Below, piece after piece: positions 8,509 through 18,220 of a DNA stretch of 24,453 nt; position 1 is the stretch's first letter, and the number at the start of each line of letters is the position of its first letter. The notes beneath the pieces were generated by a model. The model saw nothing but the letters and a program-made list of their open reading frames with translations, ran no database searches and was not told the origin of the DNA. This DNA is from Rhizaria sp. SCN 62-66 (taxonomy: Eukaryota > Rhizaria, unplaced): the NCBI GenBank assembly GCA_001724265.1, contig MEDY01000418.1, forward strand, positions 1 to 24,453. Reading direction: 5' to 3'. Made by a program: the position numbers and the translations under genes.

Positions 8509-10725
8509 TGTTGAGTTAATGTCAAGCAAAAGAACAACTTGAGTGTCTCAGGAAAGCGATCTCAAACGGAACCACTTCAAGTTGGGTCAGAGTCTGGCCT
8601 GCCGCAGCAACTACTGAACATGTTCAAGTGAGAAACGTATGAAACATTTGCAAATAAACTTAAGCTTACTATTGACAAGAATTACGAGTCTGTATAAATT
8701 GACGATTGATAGTGGAGTCAGCATATCCTGAGAAAGTATAATTACAAAGTTACACCTGGGTAAACAACATTATTGAAGTTAACATTCACCTTGGCCATAG
8801 TCTAAGTTGGATTAAAATTCTCGCTCACGGCTCTGCTGTGCTTTGGCACGAGTCCGCGACTCGCCCCCGCGCTATCAGTATAGGCAATACTGGGTGACTA
8901 TTTGGCATCACAGCCATTAAGAGCTACACCGTATGAAATGAGCGCAGTAACACACTTGAAGAAATAAGAAACACAGGAACATCAGCGACGACAACAGTCC
9001 AGCTCAGCCGACACCTCCCGCTTGCTTGTTCCCGCACTCGCTCGGACCCCGCTCTCCGTCGGCACTGCGGCCCACGCCGCGCCGCGCCGCCGCACCGGCC
9101 CGCACTGGCGCGGCCCACAGGCTCGGCGACAGAACGGGACGGCGCGGGCGGCGGTGACGGAGTGAGTGGCAGTGGCGTGTTTCAGTTGCCCGACAGATGT
9201 GTGCCGACGGAAGTACAGTTGCGCGGTTTGGTTAGCATCGCTGTGGCAGTGTCGCGCCCCCGTGTCGCGAAAGTGGCGGGGCGGGCGCGGCTACGTAGCA
9301 CAGCGAGAGACAGCTAACCAATCGCAACATTGGTTCCAGCACAGCATCAGACTTTCGCCAGCGAAAGCTTGAGTGAACCGAGAGCAGTGAAACAGCGCAG
9401 GCGAGTGGGTGCGAGGGGAAGAATGGGGCGACGCAGAGAGAGTGGGGAGCGGCAAGCGAGAAAGCGTGACGGAGAGCGACTGAGAGCAGTACCTGAGAAC
9501 AGTGACTGTGAGACATAGTGAGGTGACTGTGCGCAGAGCGGAGCGAATAATGACTGTGAGTCAGCAATGGCCAGCAAGTATCGATTAAAAAACAAACTAA
9601 AACAAAGCGCATTAAAAAAAAAGAGACACAAAAACACAGAACAAATGTACAAGCAAAAAAGGGGCAATTTTGTCAATAGCAAACAAAAAGGAAAGTGATT
9701 TGGACTATGACTGTGATTGTTGCTATGATTGATTGCTGTTTGTTGTTTGTTATTATCGTGATTATGGCGTGTGAGGACGGCAAAGGAGAGGCCGCTTCAG
9801 CACTTGAACGAACGAGCTCCAGTTTTGACTACTAGTACTCATACGAGGGTGAGCTGCGACTCCAGCTGTTGTCTTGATACGAGGACTAAATGTTCGAGAG
9901 TAATGGTATCAATAATAGCTGCTGCTTGCGGGATGTGAGGTAGTGATGATCGCTTGTAAGTTATGAGAGATATTTTGTTGATTTTGTTTTTGATTGTAAG
10001 AAAGTATGCAACACAAGAACAAAACAACAACACCGCGCAACACGATTGTCATAACTGTCGTAATCGATAACACTACAAAACACATCACAAACACGAATGT
10101 AAAATTGATTCAGAGAAAGAGAGAGTGAACATAGATCGTATATAAACAACACGAGACACTTAGGAGACTAAAGTAAACTAAGAAAATAAGACAAGAAAGA
10201 GAGACCCAAAAAGTATAAAACAAGAATACAAGTTATAAAAAGAAAGTGAAAGAAATGACCATATTGTTTGAAACGAAACGAAAAGGCAAAAAAAGAAAGC
10301 ACACAAGAATAAGAAAGATTTTCTTATTATCAGCAAGCACGAGTGGGCATGAGCGAGCGCAGTGCTGACGAGTGTAAGTGTGTAGAGTGCTTTGTTGCGG
10401 CAGTCAGCGAGCGTTCAGAACGGCGAGAGCAGAAGAAAACTGCGGCTCAAACCTCCGAGCACCCATGCCAACCAGCAACAGAAGACACTTACACTACACC
10501 TGCGTTCTATTCCGCTCAGCGCTGCATGCGTGCTGCGACTCATTCACGCCGCTTTCTCTGCGCTCCTGTGTGATTTGCTTGATTGCTTTGTTTCGATAAG
10601 CTGCGCGCAGCTTGACTTGATATATGGTCCAACAACACCCCTCACTTTGCTCCCGACGAAACCTGCACTGCACTGCGTCGCACTTTGTGTGTGCATGAGT
10701 GTGTCCACGCTGTGCTCAGGTCCGC
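8509..10725. other. 2.2-kb non-coding region between 6PGD and gene E
   Basis: It contains the 5' flank of 6PGD and the 3' flank of gene E, both on the minus strand. A GC-rich patch lies at about 9000-9170. From about 9360 to 10330 the plus strand is purine/A-rich (many GAGA, AAGAAA and ACAAAA runs). The open frames here are short and have simple-sequence composition, with no splice pattern of the GTACG type. I see no tRNA, rRNA or mobile element. A long non-coding RNA cannot be excluded. Confidence 0.5.
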
Positions 10726-13700
10726 TTACTCGAGGGCGCGGTAGGGGCTCTCACTGTCGCTGCCGTTGCCGCTGTGGCTGTGCGCGTACGTCGGGCCGAA
10801 GTGTACCGACCGGGACTTGCCAGTCGCAGCCGCGCCGTGGCCGTTGCCGCTGCTGTTGCCGTAGCCGTTGCCGGACACAAGCGGCACCGACAGGCCCTGG
10901 GGCTGCTGCTGGGGCGGGGGCTGGCTGTGGTCGTAGCGCGGCGGCGCGTACACGCTGTGCGAGCGGTTGTTGCCGTGGCCGTTGCCGTAGTGGACGTTGA
11001 CAGGGACCGGCACGGCGACGGCGGCGGCGGGGACGGGGGCGGCGACGGGCTTCTGGCTGTAGCCGGGGGGCGGGTGCGCGCCGTAGTACGCACTGTTGCC
11101 GTTGCCGTTGCCGTTGCCGTTGTTACCGCCGTTGTTGATGTTGAGGTTGGCGGGCACGCTGTTGTGGTGAGGGTGGAGCTGGAAGTACTGGTTGCCCTGG
11201 GGGCCGTGGGCCGCGCCGGGCGCCGGGTGGCTGCCGTGGTGGGGCCCGGGGGGGCCGTGGGGGCGGCCGTCCTCGCTGTCGGACCACGATGAGGCCGAGG
11301 CGTGCGAGGCGGCGCGTGCGCGCGATGACGCCGTGCCCGCCACGGGGCCCGGGACCATCGCCGCCACGGGGGCGGGGGAGGCGGAGGCAGGGCCGCCGGG
11401 GGCGGCGAAGGGCGCGGGGCTGCTGTTGCCGCGGTTGAGCTGCAGGTGGGCCGGGATTGACGGGTACATAACAGGGCCGGCAGCAGCCGCGGCGGCGGCG
11501 TTGTAGGGCTGGTACTGCTGGTACTGCTGGTACTCCTGTTGCTGCTGGTAGGGGTTGTACTGCTGCTGCTGCTGCTGCTGCTGGAACTGGACGGCGGCGG
11601 CGGCGGCGGCGCTCGAGGGCACGAGTACGTACACGGCGGGGGCGTCGGGGGCCGCGCCGGGCGGCGGCGGCACCTGCTGCAGCAAGTAGACGCCGCTGCC
11701 GTCGCCGCCGGGCAGCACCGTCGCGCGCACCGTCGCGCCGCCGGCAGCGCTCGCGACGCCCTCGACGGCGCCGCCGTTGTTGTTGGCGTTGGCGTTGGCG
11801 TTGGGGACGAAGATGTCGACGGTCATGCCGCCGAGGGCGCCGATGCCGACGCCAGCGCTGCCGACGCTGCCGGCACCGCGGCCGCCGAAGCTGACGCTGC
11901 CGTTGTGCGCGACGAGCACGCCGTTGCTCAGCGCCAGCGTCGCGGGGGCGGCGGCGGCGGCGGGGGCGGGCGGGGCCTTGTAGGGCCGGTAGATGCGGTA
12001 GACCGCCCAGGCCGAGAGCAGCGCAGTGGCCAGCGCGGCGACGGCGGCGACGACGGCGACCCACCAGCCGAGCGGCGCCCAGACGTGCGTCACGCGGCGC
12101 TCGGCCGCCACGCCGCCGGTCACGGCCGCCGCGCCGAACAGAGTCGACGGGACGGGGGCGGGGGACTGGGGCTGCGGGGGGTGGGTGAGAGCGACGAGCT
12201 TGCGCTGACTGGCAGAGCGCTGACTGGCGGGGCGGCCGTCGCCGCGGCCACGGCCACCGCTGCGGCCACGACCACCGCGGCTGCGCTTCTTGCTGCTGGC
12301 ACTGCCGCTGCCGCTGCTGGTGCCGCTGGAGGAGCCGGACGCGGAGCCCTCCTCGTCCCAGACGCGGAGCGGCGCGGCGGTGATGACGCGCTCGGTCGAG
12401 CCCAGCAGGCTGAAGCACGGCGACGCCGTCAGCGCGCGCCGCCACAGCTCCTCGACCACGGTCGCGCCCGCGTCGGCGTCGGCGTCGCGGGCGGAGGTCA
12501 GGGCGCCGTTGCCGCGGCGGGGGCCGTTGTGGGGGGCAGAGGCAGAGGCGGAGGCAGGGGAGGCGACAGACGACTCGGAGTCGGACTCGGGCTCAGGCTT
12601 GGGGGGTGCAGCGTCGGAGTCGGCGTCCTTGTTCTCATCGCCGTGACGGCGACCGCGACGGCCACCACGACCGTGACGGCGACCGCGGCCATGGCGGTGA
12701 CCGCGGCCGCGAAGGCCATGGCGGCGGCCACCGTGACGGGGGCCGAAGCCGAAGCCGCTGCGGCGGGGGCCGACGAAGCCGTGGCCGTGGCCGCCGCGCG
12801 CAGCGAGGGCGTCGGTGGCGGCGGGGGCGACGTCGACGCGGCGCAGGCCGTGGCCGAAGTGGTCCATGTCGCGGTGGCCGCCGTGGCGGGGGCCGACAGA
12901 GTCGCGACTGCGACTCAGGGAGCGGCCGCGGTGGCCGTGGGGGCGGTGGCCGTGGACGCGGTGGCCGTGGCCATGGCCGTGGGGGCCGTGACGGCGACCA
13001 TGGCCGTGGCCGTGACGGTGGGGGTCAGAGGCAGAGTCGGAGCCGATAGACAGCTCGCGAGGGCCGCGGGGGCCGCCGCGGGAGCCGTGGCCGTGGCCGT
13101 GACCGTGGCCGTGGGGGCCATGACGGCGCCCGCCGCGGCGGTGGCGGTGGCGGTGGCCGTGCTCCGGCTCAGCGTCAGCGCCAGCCTCAGCGACGGGGGC
13201 CTTGTCGGCAGCGTCGGCACTCGGGGTCGGGGTGGCGCTGTCAGCGGAAGCGCTGTCAGCGGAAGCCTGCTTGTCCTCAGTCTTAGCCGCAGTGTCGGGC
13301 TTGGGGTCAGTCTCAACCTCGTCGTCATCGTCGTCGTGGTGGCGGTGGTGGCGGCGGTGACCGTGACCGTGCCCATGAGGGCCGTGGTGGCCGTGGCGGT
13401 GACCGTGGTGGTGACCGAGAGCAGCAGGACCGTGACGGTGACCGTGGCCGTGGCCGTGGCCGTGGCCGTGACGGTGACGGTGACGGTGACCGTGGCGGCG
13501 GCGGTGGTGCTCAGTGACAGCGTCATCGTCATCATAATCCTCGTCGTCCTCGTCCTCGTCGTCGTCGTCAGCCTCAGCCTCGTCGTCCTTAAACTGAGTC
13601 ACGGTCACGGTCTCCGCGGACTCAGTGGCAGCAGCCTCAGTGGCCGTGGCGGGCGACTGGGGCGGCTTGGCGAAGGAGAAGATGACCGGCGCGGCGCCCG

Positions 13701-16700
13701 AGGCGGTGGCAGGAGCGCCGTTCGCAGCAGCACCGGCCTTGATGGCGCCGGTCTCGGTCGAGACGCGCGTGGGCACAGCGACTGCCGCAACCGGGGCAGC
13801 AGCAGACTCAGTCGACTCAGTAGCGGCGATGACGGGAGCGGCCGCAGACTCGGAGGCAGCAGTGGCGGCGGTGGCAGAGGCGGCGGTGGCGGGGGTCTGG
13901 GGCGCCTGCTCGCGCTGGCGCCGCTGGAGCGCGAGCTCGACGTTCTTCGAGTACTGGGCGCGCTTGGAGTGCTTGGAGCCATGGCGGCCACCGCGACGGC
14001 CACCACGGCGGCCATGGCGACGGCCGTGGCGGCGGCGGCGGGGCTCCTCGGCCTCAGTCGCCTCAGTCTTCGTCGCAGTCTCCGCAGCAGTGGAGTCAGC
14101 AACAACAGCGGCGGCGAACTCGGCGGACTCGGTGCTCACAGCCTTCGACTCGGGCTCAGTGTCGGGCTCAGCCTCGTCAGCATCGTCCTCGTCATCGTGG
14201 TGGTGGCGGTGGTGGCGGTGACGGCGACCGTGGTGACCGTGACCATGACGGTGGCCATGGTGGTGGCGGTGGCGGTGGCCCTCGTCCTCACCGTCAGCAG
14301 CACGCAGACCGTGACGGTGGCCGTGGCCGTGGCCGTGGCCGTGACGGTGGCCGTGGCGGCGGGCCGGAGCAGCGTCGGCGTCAGCGTCAGCGTCGGTCTC
14401 AGTCTTCGCGTCCTCGTCCTTGCGGATGGTTGCGACGCCGTCGACAGCGCTGGCAGCGGCGGCGCCAGTGGCGGGCACGGCGGAGACGAATTGCACCTTG
14501 GCCTCACCAGAATCAGCAGACGCAGGCTCAGGCTTATACTCCGGCTCGAAATCATCGGCCTCGGCCTCATCCTCTTCGTGGTGATGGCGGTGGTGGCGAG
14601 AAGGGCGACCGTGGGGTCCGCGACCGTGGCCGTGGCCGTGGCGGTGACCGTGAGGGCCGTGGCCGTGGCCGTGGGAGGGAGCCTCGTCGTCGTAGTCGTT
14701 GACATCGGAGGCCTCAACATCGCTGTCGCTGGCACTGGCGCGGCGCATGCCGTAGCCGTGGCGAGGGCCGCGGGGGCCGTGGACGTGGCCGTCGCGGTCG
14801 TCGCTGCCGCCCAGGGACAGCACATGCACGGCGTTGCTGCCGCCGGCGCCGGTGTCGGAGCTCTCGCTGGCGAACAGGTCGAGCAGACTGCTGCGGCTGC
14901 CGGCGAGCACGCTGCTGCTGCTGTCGACGGAGCCCATGGTGCAGACAGAGCTGAAGGGGTCGGCGCGGCGGTACGCCTTGCGGAGCGCGCGCGCGTGGCG
15001 ACTGGCCCAGTAGCCCGCGGCCGAGGTCGCCAACGCGAAGGCGGCGACGGAGAAGACGAGCAGCGCGAGCGACAGGCGTACGCGGCGCCGCGTCTCGAGC
15101 GGCGTTTCGGGCGCCAGAGGCCCGCCGGGGCCGTAGCTGTGCGCGTAGCACGCCACTGCCCCCGCGGAGGCCGAGGCGGGGACGACGGCGCGGCTGGCGT
15201 CGCCGCTGCTGTTGTTGTTGCGCGAGAGGGCGTTGATGTCAGACTCGTCGCCGTCGACACCACCGGCGGCGTCGTTGGCGTTGGGGTTGGCGTTGTTGAC
15301 GCTGCCGACCGCAGACACGCGCATGACGTTCACGTTGTTGTGCGCGGCGGCGTTGGCCGCAGCGGCGGCGGCGTCGGCGGCTGGGGCGGCCTTGGGCGCG
15401 CAGAGCAGCGCGGCGGCCAGCAGCGCGGCGGCGGCGAGCACGGTGGCGACGACGGCGAGCGCGAGCGTCGTGTCGTAGACCCGGGCGAGGCGGTTGCAGC
15501 GGAGGCCCAGCACGGAGCACTCGCCGGCGTCGTCTTCGTCGTTGGGCCCCCAGGGCCGCGAGCCCTCGCCCACGGGGCAGCTGAGGTCGATCGACGAGGC
15601 CGCGTAGGGCGCGGGGCGCGTGCAGTAGAGCGTCTTCCAGGAGCGCAGCGTGACGCGCGCGACGATGTGCGCCGAGGTGGGCTCGTGCGCGTCGGCCTCC
15701 TCCTCGGCGCGCACGCCGTCGCTTGACTCGTCCTCGCCGGACTGCGTCCAGCTCGACGCCAGCGGGGCCACGGGGGCCGCGGCGTCAGCGGTGACGTTGC
15801 CAGAGGGCTCGGAGGCGTCGGCGTTGGCGTTGCTGCCGGACTCGTAGTCGTCGTACTGGTGGTGGCGGCGGCCGTAGCCGTAGCCGTGGCGTGCGTAGCC
15901 GCGGCCGCGGCCGTGGCGGCGGCCGTGGCGGCGGCGGCGGTGCCCATGCTCACGCCCATGCTCACGATCCAACTCACTGGCGTCGTCGCTGGCACTGGCG
16001 CTGGCGCTGGCGTCGGCGTCGGTGGTGTTGACGGCGTCCGTCTCGGCGTCGTCGTGCTCAGGGTGAGGACGGCGGCCGTGGCGGCGGCCGTGGCGGCGGC
16101 CACCGTGATGCGGGTGGCCGGGGGGGCCGCGGCGCTTGTGGTCAGACTCGGACTCGGGCTCAGGCATGCCGTCGCTGTCAGAGGCAGCAGCAGAGGCATC
16201 CTTGGTCTCAGTCTCGGTGTTCACAGGGGTCTCAGGCTTATCGGACTCGTCCTCGCCCTTGCGAGGCGGGGGGCCGCGGCGGTCACCGCGGCCGGGGGGA
16301 CCACGGCCGGGGCCGCCACGGCGGGGAGGAGGGCCGCGGCGGTCGCCGGCCTCAGGCGACTCCTCAGTCGCAGCATTCTCGGACTGGGCCTCAGACTCGC
16401 CACGGCCACGGCCATGGCCACGGCTACGGCCGGGGGGGCCGCGGCCGTGCTCAGCGTCAACGTTGTCACCGTTGGCCTCAGTCTTGGAGTCAGACGACTC
16501 GTCCTCAGAGTCACGGCGGGGGCCACGAGCGCCGCCACGGCGGCCACGAGGGCCATGAGAGCCGCGGGGGCCGTATGAGCCGTGGGGGCCGCCGCGACGA
16601 CTGCCACCGGACTCGGCGGCGCCGGAGAAGCGGGAGGAAAAGCGCGAGGTGAGGGAAAACACCGAGGCCGTGAGCGAGGACGACAGCGACGAGAGGAACG

Positions 16701-17238
16701 ACTTGTGCTCGGCAACTTGCGCGCCAGAGCCAGAGCCAGAGTCGGAGTCGCCGTCACCGGAGTGGGAGCCTGAGCCGGCGTCGCCGCCGCGGAGGGCGTT
16801 GTAGACCGCGGCGCGGGGGGAGCGGTCCATGGCATCGCTGCCATGGCGGGGGCCACCGCGGCCGTGACGGCCGGGCGGACCGGGCGGACCGGGCGGACCA
16901 GGGGGGCCGGGGGGGTCGCGGGGGGTGCCGTCGTTGGAGGCTGAGTCAGAGGCAGACTGGGGGGGCTTGTCGGCGTTGCTGTCGTCGATGATCGAGAGAA
17001 GCGCAACGGTGCCATCGGCGTTATTGTTGTTGCTGTTAAGCAGGCTGTCGGCGTGCTGCTGGTACTGCTCGAAGGTCAGCGAGGCCGTGCTGAGGTCGTC
17101 GAGCGGGAACGACACGAGGTGCATCTCGAGGTACCAGGGCACGAGCAGCGAGACGAAGAGCGCGAGCACCGTGACGGCGGCCAGCGCAAACGTGCACCCG
17201 CCCAGCGGGGTCACGTACCGGGACCCGCACTTGCACAT
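10726..17238 (-). CDS. Giant four-TM protein with His/Gly/Asp-rich loops (gene E)
   Basis: A single uninterrupted frame of 2170 residues ends in TAA. The start MCKCGSRYVTPLGG was chosen for its GCCACCATG context just before TM1; an in-frame ATG at 17493 would add 85 residues. Predicted TMs lie near residues 13-37, 588-612, 720-742 and 1720-1745. They define one loop of about 550 residues, a short middle loop of about 110, a second long loop of about 980, and a 425-residue tail. The long loops alternate HG/HR repeats, Asp/Glu blocks and Ala-Ser-Thr linkers; loop 1 has a collagen-like GPPGPPGPPG run (about 106-122). Cysteines cluster before TM2 (YCTRPA, LSCPVG, GECSVLGLRC). The tail has polyGln, Pro-rich and Asn-Gly runs and ends YRALE. 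Topology resembles a tetraspan protein (claudin/PMP22-like layout) with both long loops on the same side, but I recognise no family. Metal or polyanion binding by the His-rich loops is inference. Confidence 0.75.
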   Translation of the reverse strand: MCKCGSRYVTPLGGCTFALAAVTVLALFVSLLVPWYLEMHLVSFPLDDLSTASLTFEQYQQHADSLLNSNNNNADGTVALLSIIDDSNADKPPQSASDSASNDGTPRDPPGPPGPPGPPGPPGRHGRGGPRHGSDAMDRSPRAAVYNALRGGDAGSGSHSGDGDSDSGSGSGAQVAEHKSFLSSLSSSLTASVFSLTSRFSSRFSGAAESGGSRRGGPHGSYGPRGSHGPRGRRGGARGPRRDSEDESSDSKTEANGDNVDAEHGRGPPGRSRGHGRGRGESEAQSENAATEESPEAGDRRGPPPRRGGPGRGPPGRGDRRGPPPRKGEDESDKPETPVNTETETKDASAAASDSDGMPEPESESDHKRRGPPGHPHHGGRRHGRRHGRRPHPEHDDAETDAVNTTDADASASASASDDASELDREHGREHGHRRRRHGRRHGRGRGYARHGYGYGRRHHQYDDYESGSNANADASEPSGNVTADAAAPVAPLASSWTQSGEDESSDGVRAEEEADAHEPTSAHIVARVTLRSWKTLYCTRPAPYAASSIDLSCPVGEGSRPWGPNDEDDAGECSVLGLRCNRLARVYDTTLALAVVATVLAAAALLAAALLCAPKAAPAADAAAAAANAAAHNNVNVMRVSAVGSVNNANPNANDAAGGVDGDESDINALSRNNNSSGDASRAVVPASASAGAVACYAHSYGPGGPLAPETPLETRRRVRLSLALLVFSVAAFALATSAAGYWASRHARALRKAYRRADPFSSVCTMGSVDSSSSVLAGSRSSLLDLFASESSDTGAGGSNAVHVLSLGGSDDRDGHVHGPRGPRHGYGMRRASASDSDVEASDVNDYDDEAPSHGHGHGPHGHRHGHGHGRGPHGRPSRHHRHHHEEDEAEADDFEPEYKPEPASADSGEAKVQFVSAVPATGAAAASAVDGVATIRKDEDAKTETDADADADAAPARRHGHRHGHGHGHGHRHGLRAADGEDEGHRHRHHHGHRHGHGHHGRRHRHHRHHHDDEDDADEAEPDTEPESKAVSTESAEFAAAVVADSTAAETATKTEATEAEEPRRRRHGRRHGRRGGRRGGRHGSKHSKRAQYSKNVELALQRRQREQAPQTPATAASATAATAASESAAAPVIAATESTESAAAPVAAVAVPTRVSTETGAIKAGAAANGAPATASGAAPVIFSFAKPPQSPATATEAAATESAETVTVTQFKDDEAEADDDDEDEDDEDYDDDDAVTEHHRRRHGHRHRHRHGHGHGHGHGHRHGPAALGHHHGHRHGHHGPHGHGHGHRRHHRHHDDDDDEVETDPKPDTAAKTEDKQASADSASADSATPTPSADAADKAPVAEAGADAEPEHGHRHRHRRGGRRHGPHGHGHGHGHGSRGGPRGPRELSIGSDSASDPHRHGHGHGRRHGPHGHGHGHRVHGHRPHGHRGRSLSRSRDSVGPRHGGHRDMDHFGHGLRRVDVAPAATDALAARGGHGHGFVGPRRSGFGFGPRHGGRRHGLRGRGHRHGRGRRHGRGGRRGRRHGDENKDADSDAAPPKPEPESDSESSVASPASASASAPHNGPRRGNGALTSARDADADAGATVVEELWRRALTASPCFSLLGSTERVITAAPLRVWDEEGSASGSSSGTSSGSGSASSKKRSRGGRGRSGGRGRGDGRPASQRSASQRKLVALTHPPQPQSPAPVPSTLFGAAAVTGGVAAERRVTHVWAPLGWWVAVVAAVAALATALLSAWAVYRIYRPYKAPPAPAAAAAPATLALSNGVLVAHNGSVSFGGRGAGSVGSAGVGIGALGGMTVDIFVPNANANANNNGGAVEGVASAAGGATVRATVLPGGDGSGVYLLQQVPPPPGAAPDAPAVYVLVPSSAAAAAAVQFQQQQQQQQYNPYQQQQEYQQYQQYQPYNAAAAAAAGPVMYPSIPAHLQLNRGNSSPAPFAAPGGPASASPAPVAAMVPGPVAGTASSRARAASHASASSWSDSEDGRPHGPPGPHHGSHPAPGAAHGPQGNQYFQLHPHHNSVPANLNINNGGNNGNGNGNGNSAYYGAHPPPGYSQKPVAAPVPAAAVAVPVPVNVHYGNGHGNNRSHSVYAPPRYDHSQPPPQQQPQGLSVPLVSGNGYGNSSGNGHGAAATGKSRSVHFGPTYAHSHSGNGSDSESPYRALE
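13430..13500. repeat. GTGGCC/GTGACG hexanucleotide repeat tract in gene E
   Basis: Tandem six-base units (CCGTGG, GGTGAC) encode the His-Gly and His-Arg repeats of gene E on the minus strand. Similar tracts recur at about 12640-12720, 12930-13020, 13085-13160, 14310-14360, 14620-14680 and 15880-15960. On the plus strand the same DNA reads as Val-Ala repeats and creates long spurious ORFs. Confidence 0.85.
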
Positions 17239-18220
17239 GGTGGCTGAGAAGCGGGGAGAGCTGGACGCGGTTTCGCTGTGCGAGTTGCTGTGTCGCGGGG
17301 TGACGAGCTGGGGTCTGAGCTTTGTTGCTCGGGTAGCTGTGGACGTCCGGTTGTCCGGGAGACGGAGAAGAAAAGAAAAACGACCGCGGGTCTGGAGACG
17401 GCGGCTGCAGAGAGAAGCAGCGAGAAAAGGGAACGCGTAAGGCACACAGGGGGAAAGAAAGCAGAGGAGCAAAGGCCGAGTGAGACGAAGCATGGAGACT
17501 CGAAATGCGGAGCATAGGTGCGTGAAATGGCAATGTGGGCTTATGTCGAAGATAATATTGAGTGTGGTAATGCTGCAACACGAAATGAATAACGGAGGTA
17601 GTCTGATTAAGGCCTTGTTTGTCCGGCTTAGAGGGAGCAGGGAAGGGAATAAATGCCAAGGGGCTGAGCAAGCTCCTGCGAAAAGTCCATATAGACGCGC
17701 TGAAGTCTTTATGCACGAAACTGTTACTCTACTAGAAAACGCAAAAGAACAGTTTATCTAAGAGCAATAACGCATCACCCGGAATTACGGTCACATAGCC
17801 ACGGTTTCAGTCATTCTAGTCCAACCTCAAGTTCCTTTCAAGCGACGACCACAAAACATCCGACCAGCGACGCTAGCAAGCTAGCCTGGTGGTTCTCAAA
17901 AAAGCACCGATAGATCGATCGATCGATCGATCGATCGATCGATCGACCGACCGATGATGAGTCCGAGTATGAAAATGTCATTGCGAGATTTCTGGTGTAC
18001 AAACCGTCAGGAAAGACATAACAATGATTTTGGAGTCAAAACAGTCTTGGTTTATGATATATTTTGTTTAGTTTTATCTGCGGTGCCTGTAATCGCCCTC
18101 AAGTCACGCCCATTCTCCGCCTTTGTGCTCCCTGCTCGCACTTTCTGACCCACTCCTTTCCGTCCTCCTTACCTTCTCGATCTCTTCCTTCCGCGCCCCG
18201 TTTAGACTTGCGAGCGAGCC
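17239..18220. promoter_or_regulatory. Divergent intergenic region between gene E and NFS1
   Basis: This 982-base spacer should contain both promoters. On the minus strand CCGCTTCTCAG ends five bases before the gene E start. On the plus strand a long pyrimidine-rich run (about 18125-18205) ends in TTTAG, 15 bases before the NFS1 start. Both look like splice acceptors. A GATC microsatellite and a small palindrome (GCTAGCAAGCTAGC, about 17871-17884) lie between. No RNA gene seen. Confidence 0.45.
17913..17944. repeat. (GATC)8 tetranucleotide microsatellite
   Basis: Eight perfect GATC units are followed by degenerate GACC units to about 17949. It lies about 280 bases upstream of the NFS1 start, in the shared promoter region. 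The unit is self-complementary, so the tract can form cruciform or slipped structures. It is likely length-variable between individuals. Confidence 0.95.

Noticed and set aside
11539-15726. 1395-codon open frame on the plus strand, Val/Ala-rich
   Set aside because: It is exactly antisense to the His-Gly repeat region of gene E. GTGGCC repeats read as Val-Ala by construction. The opposite frame has four spaced TMs, acidic blocks and a natural end, so this is a shadow.
17210-17217. GTACGTG inside the start of gene E as a splice donor
   Set aside because: The frame continues directly into a convincing first TM segment, and no matching in-frame acceptor is needed or evident.
10726-17238. CRISPR-like or satellite array from the regular hexanucleotide repeats
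   Set aside because: The repeats are coding, in frame, with no unique spacers of constant length.
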